Positions 1 through 11,277 are shown, counted from the first letter of the stretch. The stretch: 64,000 bases of DNA from Muricea muricata (GCA_963855995.1 OY979717.1:34854997-34918996); one strand, 5' to 3'. Made by a program: numbers and translations. Notes: generated from the letters alone by a model not told the origin.

Positions 1-272
1 AGCTAAACTTAGAACAAAAATGCTAATTACATCTGCGGAAAGACGGGTAAAAGCTACATGTAAAATATAATTAAATAATTAAAATATCAAAGCGGTGGCA
101 ACTCGTGATCTGACACGTATACTGATTTTTCTTTCGTCCAGGCCATTCTAGTGTATGCATGTCGGTTTTAATTTGGCATTGCTCTTCTACCTTATTAATA
201 TGTTATACATCAGATTGCAGAGCAAATACACATGAAAGAGCGGAAAAATTGGAGATTATGCAAAGGCATTCA

Positions 273-657
273 TGCAAAGGCTGCTTGCAGCCTGCAATAT
301 AAGCATAATTGTACGAAATAAGAGGAGACGAGGTATAACAATGTAAATGTCCTTTATTTCTTCTTCACAATAGCGAATTTGCAGTTAATATCAAATAAAT
401 AACTTTAACTCAAAACGAGGTTGCCCCTGCACATATCGGGCGACTCCCCCTTGACCACGTTGCTTTTTTTCAAGTGAACAATAACACAAAAGAATCATCT
501 TTAATAACCATGTACTAAATATCTACAAAAGAAAATAATAAAGAACCAAAATACAAACATGGGATAATGGCGGTGGGAATTACATTGTCATATGATTTCT
601 CGTCTCCTCTTATTTCGTACAACTATGCTTATACTGCAGGCTGCAAGCAGCCTTTGC
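273..657. repeat. Inverted repeat at the 3' side of the DIRS-like remnant
   Basis: The segment at 273-332 recurs as its reverse complement at about 600-657, with a few mismatches and a loop of about 265 bp. DIRS-type retrotransposons carry inverted termini and an internal complementary region next to the recombinase gene, and this pair lies just downstream (minus strand) of the recombinase remnant. I infer that it is part of that element's end. The loop shows no gene. Confidence 0.5.
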
Positions 658-689
658 ATAATAATGTAAGTTTAAAGCGTAAATTATCC

Positions 690-1661
690 TGATACATTTA
701 GTATTGCGCGCCCCACAGTAACATCCCATACTGGGCGGTAATCGGAATTTTTTAAAAGTAGATTCCTTTGTCCAGTCCCCCAGCCTAATTATTTCCGAAA
801 TAGAAATACCAGCTTTTACGGCTCCAGAAGTAGCGGCACTCCTTGTTGAATGCGCCTTAAGACATTACTATCAATTCCCGCTTCTAACAAGCATTCCTTT
901 ACCAAGTGTGATAGCGTACCTGAAGCTATTGGTTTATGTGGTCTGTTTACCGAAAGGAATAGCTTATTCGGCTCTGTTTCGGAACTTGGACGGAACGGCT
1001 TGGTTTGGTTATCATACTCTTCAAAACATAAGCAAGGACAAAGTAATTCATTCAGTGGAAAACTTGCAGGGAAGGAAGTTTTTAGAGGTTTTCCACTCGA
1101 ACACCTTTTGCAAGTTTTGGAAGATTGAACGGATGAAAACGTCTATATCGTAAATCATGTGCAATTAATTCTGAACCTCTTTCTGCTGATGAAAGAGCCA
1201 GCAACACAATCAGCTTCTTACTGAGCTGCTTCAATGTTAACTGCTCATTTGGGGCAAGGCTAGCCAAATACTGTGTCAACTTTTCCACATCCCATGCATT
1301 GACATACCTGGGCATGGGAGGCCGGGAGTTGTGAATTCCTTTAAGCAACTGCACCGTACCACTAAGGGATGTTCTCCAACATTGAAACCTTGAGAATTCT
1401 TGGATGTGTAGCTGATATGGCTGAACGATACACATTCAGTGTACGACACTCTCTCCCCAAATCAAATTGTGTTGCTAGAAAATTCAATATTGACAGAGGG
1501 GCTGAAAGAGGATTGACTTGTAGTTCACCACACCAGCTAGTCCACTTTCCCCAGGCGGAAGAGTAAGTCTTTTCCGTCCTGGATCTCCATGCTGCCAACA
1601 GAAGTTTTTGAGCTGGCTGTGATATTGACGCGACTTGGAAAGTTGTCCTGAGACATGCCAT
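690..1661 (-). pseudogene. Tyrosine recombinase of the DIRS-like element, broken
   Basis: The core-binding (SAM-like) domain reads SRTEKTYSSAWGKWTSWC at about 1600-1540. The catalytic domain follows in other frames: KKLIVLLALSSAERGSEL near 1200 holds the first active-site arginine region, and about 858-700 reads AHSTRSAATSGAVKAGIS then LGDWTKESTFKKF. The H-x-x-R box is intact. The position that should hold the nucleophilic tyrosine just after TFKKF is an arginine codon, so this copy could not recombine DNA even if the frames were joined. At least two frame changes are visible. Confidence 0.65.
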
Positions 1662-1982
1662 GCGGCTAACTGCAGGTGATCTAGGGGGTGTAGCTTGTCC
1701 TCTTGTCTCAGTAACCCTGGGTATACTGGGAGGAGCACTGGAGTATCTATGATCATTCCTAGTATATCCATAGTGGATACCAAGTTTGGGTTTCCCAAAC
1801 TGGTGTCACTATGGTTATTTTTGGGACTGACTGTTGCTGTATCTGCCGTAGACAGCGCCCTATCAGTGCAAATGGAGGGCTCCAATCCAGTGTGAAAGCA
1901 TCCACTGCCTCCGCCACTGGATCTGGTTTCCAACTCACAAATCTTTGCAGTTGTGCAGTCAGGCTTGTTGCAAACAGATCGA

Positions 1983-2243
1983 TTACGAAGGGCCATCTTT
2001 TTTGTTCAGTTGTTGAAACACTGATGGATCCAGTTGCCAATCGCTGGAATCTGGATTTGCCCGGGATTCGTAATCTGCAGTGACATTTAGACACCCTGGT
2101 AAGTGCTGTGCCGTGACTGTGATTGATCTTTTGAGGCACCATTGCCAAAGGTCGAAGGCAAGGCTGGATAAGACTAGTGAAGTTGAGTCCCCCATTTTGT
2201 TTATATAACTGATGGCCGATGTGTTGTCCATCAGCAATAGCAC
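1983..2243 (-). pseudogene. RNase H domain fragment of the DIRS-like element
   Basis: The reading frame starts with LLMDNTSAISYINKMG, the conserved DNTSA..YINK block of DIRS/gypsy-type RNase H. It continues to LPGCLNVTADYESRANPDSSDW, in which A-D-x-E-S-R and the SSDW segment mark the C-terminal active-site region. The enzyme would degrade the RNA strand of the RNA:DNA hybrid during element replication. It lies between the RT and recombinase pieces in the same orientation, but in a different frame from the recombinase, which indicates decay. Confidence 0.7.
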
Positions 2244-2458
2244 ATGAATATCGCACTTGCTTTTTAAAGAGGACTTGAGGGCAAACCCCCCTGCCAGGCC
2301 TCGGGTTTGAACTAGTCCGCAACAAGCTCCCTAGCCCATAGTTGATACATCTGTTTCGATGATCAAGGTGGGAGGCTCGCTCAATAGAGCTTTCCCATTC
2401 CATGCTGCTAGATGATCTCGCCACCATTTCAGTTCTTCTAGAGCTGCTGGTGACCAAA

Positions 2459-2803
2459 TTACTGGGGCTTCGTAGCTCCCTTGTTTGGCCAAGCTTTGTT
2501 TTTTGACTGCTTAACTTGGAGATATCGATAATGCAGCGGTGCAGGGAATACTGCTTGAATTGAGGCACTTAATTTGCCTAGTAGCCTTGCTAACTCTCGG
2601 ACTGTTATCGATTGATTTGCTAAAACTTTTGAACATTCTCGTTTGATACTTTTTACCTTGTCTTTTAGAAGGCTGATTTGAAAAGTTACTGAATTTATAA
2701 GAAAACTCAGAAATTCTATTGATTGCACTGGACTCAGTTGAGACTTTGTGTAATTTATTACACTTTCGGCGATTCCACATCGCATGGTTACACCACTGCA
2801 CAT
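2459..2803 (-). pseudogene. Reverse transcriptase fragment (thumb/connection end) of the DIRS-like element
   Basis: This open segment of about 114 codons includes a stretch like SIEFLSFLINSV followed by KVKSIKRECSKVLANQ and VRELARLLGKLSASIQAVFPAPLHYR. That is the usual post-YxDD region of DIRS polyproteins, where a host-independent RT joins the RNase H. The catalytic palm motifs are not present. An overlapping frame continues to about 2511. It is a fragment with no start codon of its own. Confidence 0.65.
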
Positions 2804-2899
2804 GTTCCCTTTCAGTTCCTCTTCTTAGTGCATTATTTTTTAGATAAATACGACAGCCTATAAGCGGTATAAGCTTATATCTGCAGTACAATGCAATAG

Positions 2900-4124
2900 C
2901 CGCGAATCTTTGAAAAAGCTCTTTACTCCTTACTTTTGCAGCTGCCTATATACAAACCAAATAAACTAAACATAAAAGGCAGATGTGCTTAAGATAAATC
3001 AGCAGATCACGGATATTTCTTGAAAAATAGCGTTTAAAAATATCAATCATTTTTTGTATATCACTGACATTTTGTTTTTAATTAATCTAGGTTTAGAAAT
3101 TCAAAGCATGCAGCAGTCATTATAATTGCACTGGTGGACTTGCAAACTTGGCTTTATTCCCACGATCTAAGTAATAAATGTTTAACGACTTTTTTATATT
3201 TAAATGGTTGCACCTCACTGTAATGTGCTCGTTAAGCGAGTATTTTTATATGCATATATTTTTTTCTTATACTGCATAATTATATAGTATATAAAATTAT
3301 AGCGAAACCATGCTATAAACACTAAAATCGACATTGAACTACTATACCCAACTTTGAATTTCTATTTTTATGTTCGAGCAGAAATTTAAGGTATAACGTT
3401 AACTTTTATTTTGTCTTTTCGAATAGATACACGTTAATTGTATGCTTAAATGTCACTTTAAGGGTATAGTTACACATTAATAAGCCTGATTGAACGACAG
3501 TTGATATAGAATCCGTGCAGCTTTATTAAAATTTACAAACCATCTTCATAAAGTGCTTGTTTAAATTCTACCATATATGAAAAAGCATAAAATATTTAAC
3601 TGCGCAAGCGAAGATAAATTAATTTTAAACACTGCCATCTCGCATGTCGACACCTTCATAGATTTTTTTAATGAATGTTAGTCATTTTCAAAATCTCATT
3701 CTTTCTACCGATTCTCTACGCCTTCTAAATTCAAAACTCAAATCCAAGACGCGTTCGAGGAGATTTAATGTTGACGAAAACAATCAACAGGCACCAAAGA
3801 ACAAAAGAGGCAGAAGGCCTTTAATTCATATTTCGTATTTGAGTTGACATTCAATATGTGTTATTTTAATTTATCGGTTGACAGGTTTGGACATTTGTAA
3901 TTGACATATGACGCATTTTAATCCTTTTCAATAGGCTGAGAGAGTTTTTATAATAACCAACTTTAATGCGGCGCTTTTTATTTAGTATTGCCTGTCAAAT
4001 CCTATTTGTGATCTTTCTACAAACGATGACACTACGTTATCATACAGGAGCAGAATTTCTGGAAATAGCTTCAACATAATAACAACATACAATTGGCCTC
4101 AAATATTGCTCAGGAAAAATTAAA
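2900..4124. other. AT-rich non-coding stretch upstream of the GPCR gene
   Basis: I see no coding region, transposon end or RNA gene here. The sequence is AT-rich with short homopolymer runs. It must contain any promoter of the receptor gene at 4125, but no clear TATA or initiator could be singled out. Confidence 0.4.
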
Positions 4125-5099
4125 ATGAAAGCAACAACAACAGCAGCTGTGGATTATCTGTACGTTGCAAAATGCGTTTGGCAAAATGTTGAATCGAGAT
4201 TTATTGTCCGTTTTCCATCTTGGCCATATTACATGAGTCATCTGGCTTGTTTTATCTTTACCATCATCCAAGCGCTTTTGACTATTTTTCTCAATTACCT
4301 TGCCGTGCATGCCTTGTGCAAATCAACTCAATTGAGGCGAAAAACTACGTTGTTTCTTGTCCTGCTTCTATCTGTTAACGACTTGGCTATTGGAGTTATC
4401 ACTGATCCTATATTACTTTTGCACTTTGGCAGGGAACTTTTTGCCGTGCAAGACTGCCTTGGTAGTACGCTGAAAAAAGTAAGCTTAGATACGCTGCCCG
4501 GAATATCCGTCGCAATATTTATTGTCTTAAACGGTGAAATATACTTGTCGATTATACATCCTATCTTCCACAAAATAAAAGTTACAAACAGGCGAGCGCT
4601 TAAAATCGTATGCGTGGTGGTGTTTATTTCAATGCTACGATCCTACCTCTTTGCTTTTCACATCAGTAAACTAGCGGCGAAATTGTTTGTGGTCATATTT
4701 TTATTATTAACGCTGTCACTGCTTACTTTCATTCATGTTAAAATCGCTGTGGCCGTTTATAAAAGGCGAAGAGTGGGATTTGTAGGTAATGCGCAATCGT
4801 CGAACGTGCGTGAAAGCAAGTCTTTTCTACACGGTGTACGTGAAGCGAAATCATGCCTCTTGGTTTTGTTCTGCACGGTTCTTTGTTATTTGCCAGCTGT
4901 TATTGAGGATGGAATGCTGGACGATAGTACGTTTGTGATATTTATTTTAAATCCCTGGAGAAATACTTTTGTTCTTGCTGCTTCCTTCCTCAACTGCATC
5001 GTGTTCTTCTGGCGAAACGCAATACTAAGAAAAGAGGCGAAAAAAATTTTCCGCTCACTTAATGGTCGCTGTTCGCCCAATTCGAAAAATTCCGTGTAA
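4125..5099 (+). CDS. Orphan rhodopsin-class (family A-like) GPCR, intronless
   Basis: The protein is 324 residues with seven hydrophobic segments. It is predicted to be a plasma-membrane receptor that signals through heterotrimeric G proteins. TM1 has IFLNYLAVHAL (N57, the 1.50 position). TM2 has LSVNDLAIG (D86, 2.50). TM6 has CYLP (254-257, equivalent to CWxP). TM7 ends LNCIVFFWRN and is followed by a basic helix-8-like stretch, RKEAKKIFRSL. The DRY-IxxP region after TM3 reads GEIYLSIIHPIF, so the E/D and Y are recognisable but the arginine is missing. Cnidarian genomes carry many intronless receptors of this type, related to adenosine/melanocortin-like clades. The ligand cannot be guessed. 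The ATG at 4125 gives an extracellular N-terminus of about 36 residues, and the frame is fully open. No neighbouring gene is evidently linked. Confidence 0.8.
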   Translation: MKATTTAAVDYLYVAKCVWQNVESRFIVRFPSWPYYMSHLACFIFTIIQALLTIFLNYLAVHALCKSTQLRRKTTLFLVLLLSVNDLAIGVITDPILLLHFGRELFAVQDCLGSTLKKVSLDTLPGISVAIFIVLNGEIYLSIIHPIFHKIKVTNRRALKIVCVVVFISMLRSYLFAFHISKLAAKLFVVIFLLLTLSLLTFIHVKIAVAVYKRRRVGFVGNAQSSNVRESKSFLHGVREAKSCLLVLFCTVLCYLPAVIEDGMLDDSTFVIFILNPWRNTFVLAASFLNCIVFFWRNAILRKEAKKIFRSLNGRCSPNSKNSV

Positions 5100-5811
5100 C
5101 ACATTGGCAATAGGATCACCGCAATCATTTGTGTAAAAACCTATCGCACAAAGTTGTAAAAGAGCTAAACCGTATAAACTCAATGACCTTCTCCCCCAAA
5201 AAAACCCATCATTCACATCATGATCTTAGAAATGGACATGAATTTGACATTTCTCTTTTTAGAATTTCTAATAGGATCAAAAACTTTATACTTTGTGATG
5301 GCATGCTTTTTAACAATTATTCTAGTAAAATTATTAGACATAAACATTATTTTAGATTGGTATAGTTTATGTATTTTTTACGCACTTTTTTTTATGAACT
5401 CTATATATAATAATTTAATGGTAATAATTGAAAAAAAAATTGGTAAAAAATTAAAGCTTTCAATTCCATGTACCTTACGTAATATAGCCTTTGGCTGCAA
5501 AGTAAAGACATTAAATTATCTGTCTACCTATTTGCAGGAGTATTGAGGTTGTATTCTTAGGAAGTAGGGACAACATATTTTACAGTGCAAATTGAAATAT
5601 TGAAGACCTGAAATGGCGAAAAATTGAAATATGCTAATTCCCCAAACATGACATAGACACTTTAATTATCACGGCAAAAAGCCAAGGGGCGAACTTTGCT
5701 CCTTAGGGTACAACGGCTGGGATTGTACCACATTCAGGGGAACAATTCTGACTGATTTAAGGCATTATTTACGGTTTTTAAGAAAATTAACAGTCCACAT
5801 GATGACTTTAT

Positions 5812-6260
5812 GAATGCGGTATATCAAATGTAAGGAGCTTGATAACTAGAGCAGCATGATCAATTTGGTTAAAATCTTTTCTAATGCCAAACAGAACTAT
5901 GCCTACTGCCGAGCGACTTCCATCAGTTTGGCAGTTCCAATTCAGTGTAGTATGCTTATTAACGCATGCATGTGTTCTAGATGACTTAGAAAGCGCACCA
6001 AATTGGTTTTTATCAATCTTTTTGAGTACAGCAGGCTCAAAGAAGTTTTGAACAATAAAATCTTCAACGATTCTCGACACAATTCAATAAATGAAATAGA
6101 TACAATAACGGTATACAATATTTGCTTCTTTCCAAGTCTGTGGAAAATGGCATTCGCTGTATAGGAACAGTTCAAAATCTTCCCAGCATGTTTCTTCCAA
6201 CAGCCAACTGGGTATCCAATCAGGACCGCTGGCTTTACATGGACTTAATTTCGCCGGTTT
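5812..6260 (-). pseudogene. LINE-type reverse transcriptase remnant (non-LTR)
   Basis: Minus-strand fragments in several frames spell a familiar RT order. First comes AKLSPCKASGPDWIPSWLL (near 6245-6185), then FPQTWKEANIV, then SRIVEDFIVQNFF, KNQFGALSKSSRTHAC and GIRKDFNQIDHAALV. These match the N-terminal fingers and palm motif A region of CR1/L2-like LINEs (normally K-GPD.I, W..A.V.P..K, F.KAFD.V). There are stops and frame changes between blocks, and the motif A aspartates are partly altered. No YxDD box is seen. It is an old, dead fragment. Confidence 0.6.
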
Positions 6261-6299
6261 AATGAAAAAATCTTCAGTTGCCACGGTAAAACTATATAT

Positions 6300-7410
6300 A
6301 TACATAACAACTATGATATTTAACCGAGGGGTCTGAATTGGACATTGCACTATAACCATATATCGGTGTCAATATATCGGTGACGAGGTGAAAATGGCTT
6401 GAACGTCCATCTATAGATTTGCCCACGACATGGTTACATCGCGTCGTTCTAACACCGTTTTTGGCGTGGCATCGTCTTTCCTGAACCTTTCTTGGAACAA
6501 AAAAAGCGGAGGGAAGAGCCGCGGCTTCCTCGGCTCTCACACTGGCTACGTCCCTCATGCTACGATAATATACAATATATATAAGATGTTTGTTGTTTTC
6601 TCAGTTTTTAAGTGACTGTTTTGAGCACTTCAAAATACATTGTAATCTTGCTTTTGCATGCATGATTAGCTGATTTTTTAACAGATCACACAGTCGATTT
6701 GAAAGTTCTTTAATTAAAAACAATGGACGCATTCAGTAATCACTCTAAAGGAGTTTAGCACTTGAAACCTATTATACAAATTAGGCCTATAAGTGATCTC
6801 AGGGAGAATAATTTTAGCTTCTTGCATGCACGTTCTTTTTAATTAAAACCCAGCTAATAAGTTATTCTATTGTTCCAGCTGTCCATTATTTTTAATAATG
6901 GCCTGCTTGTTGTCATTATTTTTCACAACCGTCCATTTTTTTTAAATATTGGACGCTGTCCATTATTTTTCAATAAACAGCAATATACATTTAATTTAAT
7001 TTATTCGCCATCCATGACATAACACACCAAAACTTAATCGTTTTAGTCATAAAACTCAACATTTTTTCACACTGATTTTTATATCTTTTTATATTCCTCG
7101 TCTCCTAACGAAATGTCAGAAAACAGGTCTTCACTCACGTCTCGCTGAATACATTCTTCCAGATCCAAAATACCACTCAATACATTGTCCGTATCGCTTC
7201 CCACCTCTCTGCTACTGTACTTCGACTGTGTTATGAACAATTAATTCTCCGTCGCTTTCACTACATTCCGTCATTCTCTTACAACTTCAACCAACAACTT
7301 CGCACTTGACAATATTTGCTGCAGCTCATTCCTGCATGACGTCCATTATTTCCTACGCATACATAAATTCACTTGAAATTAATTTATGCAAGCTAGGTTT
7401 TAAGCAAGTC
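6300..7410. other. Non-coding stretch between the LINE remnant and the palindrome
   Basis: No gene is recognisable here. At 6870-6975 a short motif like GTCCATTATTTTT is repeated four times with variation, alternating with its near-complement. The rest is AT-rich unique-looking sequence. Confidence 0.35.
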
Positions 7411-7490
7411 TAAAAGCCGAAACCCAATCCATTATTTGAGAGAATGGACATGTCCATTCTCTCAAGTAATGGATTGGGTTTCGGCTTTTA
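7411..7490. repeat. 80-bp near-perfect palindrome
   Basis: Two 40-bp arms meet at 7450/7451 with no loop. I find a single mismatch (T at 7435 versus the base expected from the opposite arm). The outer ends are TAAAAGCCGAAACCC and its complement. Such a sequence can extrude as a cruciform or form a hairpin RNA. No coding frame of known type overlaps it. Confidence 0.85.
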
Positions 7491-7967
7491 TCCTTTACAT
7501 ATATGTACTCAATGTCTATTCAGGATGTGGCATTTTGTCGTTGTGGCATGGTAGCTGCCATTTTTCCAACTTTGGGTACGTACTGAATGGTTTAAGCTGT
7601 GATAGGGTACATACTATATAGCCGCTGAGTTACTCGAATAAAGCATTTAAAGGTCACAGACAGCCACGTACGAACACGGAAAATATTTTCTCAATATACA
7701 GAATGTAGAATCCACATGCAGGCAAAATCCAATCATAGAAATGCTCATTACAAAATATAATTTATTCTATTGACAATAACAGTCTAGCTTTACCAATCAA
7801 ACCAATATGCCTGTATGGCCTGACTCTCAATGTTTTTGTTGATAACGTGGGTTGACAATATATGCCCAATTTTGAATATTCTAGCTTTACAAAAACTCAT
7901 CTTCTTGTCCTGTTCTACCATATCAGTTTGGGGTGTACGCTGCAGAGAATAACGAAAAATTCGTTGT

Positions 7968-8032
7968 CTCGAGCGGGATTCAAGCATCTTCGGGTTTCTA
8001 GACCGCCACTCTACCAATTGAGCTATCGAGCC
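7968..8032 (-). tRNA. tRNA-like sequence, left arm, probably SINE-derived
   Basis: On the minus strand it reads GGCTCGATAGCTCAATTGG..., with a good A box (TAGCTCAATTGGTAGAG) and a weakened B box (CTTGAATCC). The D-arm can pair, but the anticodon stem is poor and the T-arm is imperfect. It is therefore more likely a SINE head or tRNA relic than a working tRNA. It is an inverted copy of the segment at 8200-8268. Confidence 0.4.
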
Positions 8033-8199
8033 AAATGGTATTGGTAAAGAAATATTTTTGTGATAACCAGGGTGATGACTTAACGCTTCAGTTCTGAAAT
8101 AGAACTGAAACGCTGCGTGTCCTAAAAGACAAGCGCTAAGTCGTCACAAAAATATTTCGTGTACTTAAATTGGATAAGACTCGCTTCCAATTCCCAGTT

Positions 8200-8268
8200 G
8201 GCTCGATAGCTCAATTTGTAGAGCGGTGGTCTAGAAACCCGAAGATGCGAGTTCGAATCCCGCTCGAG
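8200..8268 (+). tRNA. tRNA-like sequence, right arm, probably SINE-derived
   Basis: It begins GGCTCGATAGCTC and has the A-box-like TAGCTCAATTTGTAGAGC. The B box GAGTTCGAATCCC is close to consensus. The D-arm (GCTC/GAGC) and most of the T-arm pair, and the acceptor ends pair over about five bases (CTCGA/TCGAG). The anticodon stem does not pair well, so no identity is assigned. An RNA polymerase III internal promoter is plausible. Confidence 0.45.
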
Positions 8269-8426
8269 AAAACGAATTCTTCGTTTTTCTCTGCAGTGTC
8301 AAATTAATAGTATGAATTTAGTTTTTCATATCTCTGAGGATGGCTCTGGAATGAAATATTTTTTGCTTGTTGATTTCATATTTTGTCATTCTGACTATAT
8401 TAACCACTCTGGCATAAAATAACTAT

Positions 8427-8960
8427 GAAATAGCTAATTACGGGTGATTTTATTTAATTGCTGGCGCTGCGTCCTTCGCATATATTTGCATGCGAGCAAT
8501 AAAGTTCGTGCGTCATTGCTGTAATCCCAGACTGCGCTGAGCCGATCATTTTAGTTTGGTCACCACATTAATTTGGTAGCAGTACCTTCACCAAAGATTA
8601 AACTTCATGAAATAGTTGGTTGAAAGGTAAGAAATACCTGATAGTTATGTAACATCGGATTCACATTTATTAATTATTACCCAACTAAGGGTGAAGCAAA
8701 AATCAGTGTGTGAGAGCTACCACATATTGTTAACAAACAAGTTATACTGCAATCTGCATAGTGTTAAAGTAGATATCCGTGCCCATGAAACCAGCGCATA
8801 AGACCCTATATTATGACCTTTGGTTTTGGCTGCATTCTCGATAATTGATGTGAAATTTCACTTGCGCGTCATGCCTTTATACCTAAGAAGAGGAACTCGT
8901 CAGATTTCAAATTTCTATATGGTTTGGACAGGGTTATATTTTAGTGCCCTGGCTAAATCA
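8427..8960 (+). repeat. Diverged fragment of the downstream tandem unit
   Basis: This stretch lines up, with perhaps 15-20% differences, with 15548-16020 in unit A and with the matching parts of units B and C. Shared landmarks are CGCATATATTTGC, GACTGCGCTG..GCCGATCATTTTAG and the GGTAAGAAATACC-like segment. It is an older relic of the same repeat family outside the array. It shows no coding potential. Confidence 0.7.
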
Positions 8961-9035
8961 GACTGTTTTCCCTGATTGATGTGGAATAGTCTTGCTTGCC
9001 ATGGTGATTAATGGGCTTAGCCAGGGCAGTCCTAC

Positions 9036-9150
<115 letters not shown>

Positions 9151-9291
9151 GTTGTTAATGTTTTGTTACAAGTTAGTTTCGTGTCACACAATAACTAGTA
9201 ACAAAAATGTTTATTCACAACTTTTGACTCCCTGGTTATGCTCTGGATTTCCATAGAGCACTTTGCCAACGGTATTTACAACATCTTATGC

Positions 9292-9473
<182 letters not shown>

Positions 9474-9544
9474 GTGCTAGTTTTGGTTAGCGAAATACAA
9501 AAGAGTGCTCAATGACATATAGACAGAGCGAAATGTATAATTGT

Positions 9545-9859
<315 letters not shown>

Positions 9860-9860
<1 letters not shown>

Positions 9861-10540
9861 AATCTTCGGAAGGTAAACAAAAGCCAAATTTAAAAAACAT
9901 GTGAGCTTCTTTTATGCCAAAAGAGGAAACGTGGGCGCGTGGGTGTTCAAATGGCATACATTCCTTTGTTTAGGTTGTTTACCTAAAATCTATTTTTGGG
10001 TGGCAGGCTGAAACTATTACCGATCTTTTACTAAGCAAGCAATTGTTTTTTTCTTTCAAAACACTAAGATTTTACTCCAAACATAAATTACATCTTTCGG
10101 ATCCTCCCGTGTAAGAATTAGACTTTTCAGCCAGTTTATAATATCCGGATTATAAATTAAAGTTAATTGAGAAATGCTGTTAACATTGTTCAAAATTCTT
10201 ACATTTGTTGGAGATTGTCCAAGCGCGCGGAATTTCACGTCGTGCGCAATTGTCAGTCATTAACCTAATGCATCAGCGATCACGCGCTGTGCACGATGCA
10301 AACATGTGCGCATCATGTCAAATGTAATCCAACAACTAATAGACAGACAATATTGTCTTTGTTGACATTGCTCAACCAATAGAAATAGTTTCCGTAGGAT
10401 ATAAACGGATGAGGCGCATTTATTAGGTATCAATTTGTTCTAAACTTGAGAGAGATACGATAGGGAGCACGAAATTGTTTCCCCACCCACCCACCTCATC
10501 AGGGCTAACAACGGACAGGAACAATCTGAAAATGGACATT
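9860..10540. other. Non-coding stretch
   Basis: No gene or repeat family was recognised in this interval apart from short AT-rich runs. GC content is slightly higher near 10200-10320 (several GCGC words), without an open frame that looks coding. Confidence 0.3.
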
Positions 10541-10549
10541 GGAATATGC

Positions 10550-10735
10550 ACGCAGACATCGCATTATTTATTGTAAATATAATCCATGCAAGTTCTAGGA
10601 ACTGTCCAAGGGGATTGTAACCTCTTGGACAGGTTAATGTTATGGGGGATTGTAACCCCTCTAACATTGCCTGACGGGGATTGTAACCCCAAGGGCTCCA
10701 GTCACCTAGCGGGCATATATACACCCCGCTAGGTA
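10550..10735 (+). repeat. Hairpin-chain repeat, copy 1
   Basis: A run of successive small hairpins. Three copies of a GGGGATTGTAACCCC-like palindrome are followed by CCTAGCGGGCATATAT..CCCGCTAGG. The same chain recurs at 10938-11113, 25533-25712 and 56927-57101. Copy 1 loses homology right after the last hairpin. No coding frame is associated. Confidence 0.75.
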
Positions 10736-10894
10736 ATCCATCTCATCGGGATTAACAACGGAGAGGAACAATCAGAAATGGACATTGGAAGATGCACACA
10801 GACAATGTAATATAATAAAGTAGTCTATCTGAAATTATGAGGGATTTGTTATTTGGATTTGGTTTTACTTAAATATGAATAAAATTTTGGTCTT

Positions 10895-11277
10895 GGGGTT
10901 GAAGTGCTCCTAATGATCACTTGCTGGCCATAGACTACATTATTTATTGTAAATATATATTCCATGCAAGTTCTAGGAACTGTACAAGGGGATTTTAACC
11001 CCTTGGACAGGTTAATGTTATGGGGGATTGTAACCCCTCTAACATTGCCTGATAGGGATTGTAACCCCAAGGCATCCAGTCGCCTAGCGGGCATATATAC
11101 ACCCCGCTAGGTTATACAAGCTTGCATATTTATGAGTCTATGATAACACTAACAATGCTATGTAATTAATTTTTTACTACCGGAGTACTTCACCCTCAAC
11201 GACCCATCTCTCCCACACAAATACTTGTTTGTCTGTTTTGTTGTCGTAGCGGTCAAATCAAAAGCTTTGATACGTTA
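10895..11277 (+). repeat. Hairpin-chain repeat, copy 2 (full length)
   Basis: This copy extends beyond the hairpins on both sides. It starts at GGGGTTGAAGTGCTCC and continues to about AAAGCTTTGATAC, matching 25488-25867 (unit B) and 56884-57265 (unit C). The hairpin chain is at 10985-11113. At about 383 bp, with no TIR or TSD that I can define, its class is unknown. Confidence 0.7.

Larger units (their letters stand above)
273..2891 (-). mobile_element. DIRS-like tyrosine-recombinase retrotransposon, 5'-truncated and decayed
   Basis: Reading on the minus strand, the order is the C-terminal part of a reverse transcriptase (about 2803-2459), an RNase H domain (2243-1983) and a tyrosine recombinase (1661 to about 690). 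This order is typical of DIRS elements. The pieces lie in different frames and contain stops, so the copy is dead. The RT catalytic core is missing, so the element is truncated at its 5' side near 2.9 kb. The inverted repeat at 273-657 probably belongs to its 3' end. A Ngaro- or PAT-type YR element is the alternative. Confidence 0.75.
7940..8296. repeat. Foldback of two tRNA-like (SINE-like) copies head to head
   Basis: The outer ends are CTGCAG plus about 20 bp in inverted orientation (7940 onward and up to 8296). Moving inward, each arm holds a tRNA-like segment and then an inner inverted block around TTCAGTTC...GAACTGAA at 8088-8110. The whole can fold into one long hairpin. Head-to-head SINE pairs, or a foldback transposon that captured a tRNA gene, would both explain it. 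Confidence 0.7.

Noticed and set aside
5220..5546. 108-codon AT-rich frame after the GPCR gene
   Set aside because: Composition is dominated by Ile/Leu/Asn/Lys from AT-rich DNA. There is no recognisable domain and the start is unconvincing. It may be a hydrophobic small protein but cannot be supported.
10550..11113. CRISPR-like array (regular palindromic repeats)
   Set aside because: Repeats differ in length and have no uniform unique spacers. The genome is eukaryotic; the structure is a hairpin-chain repeat.
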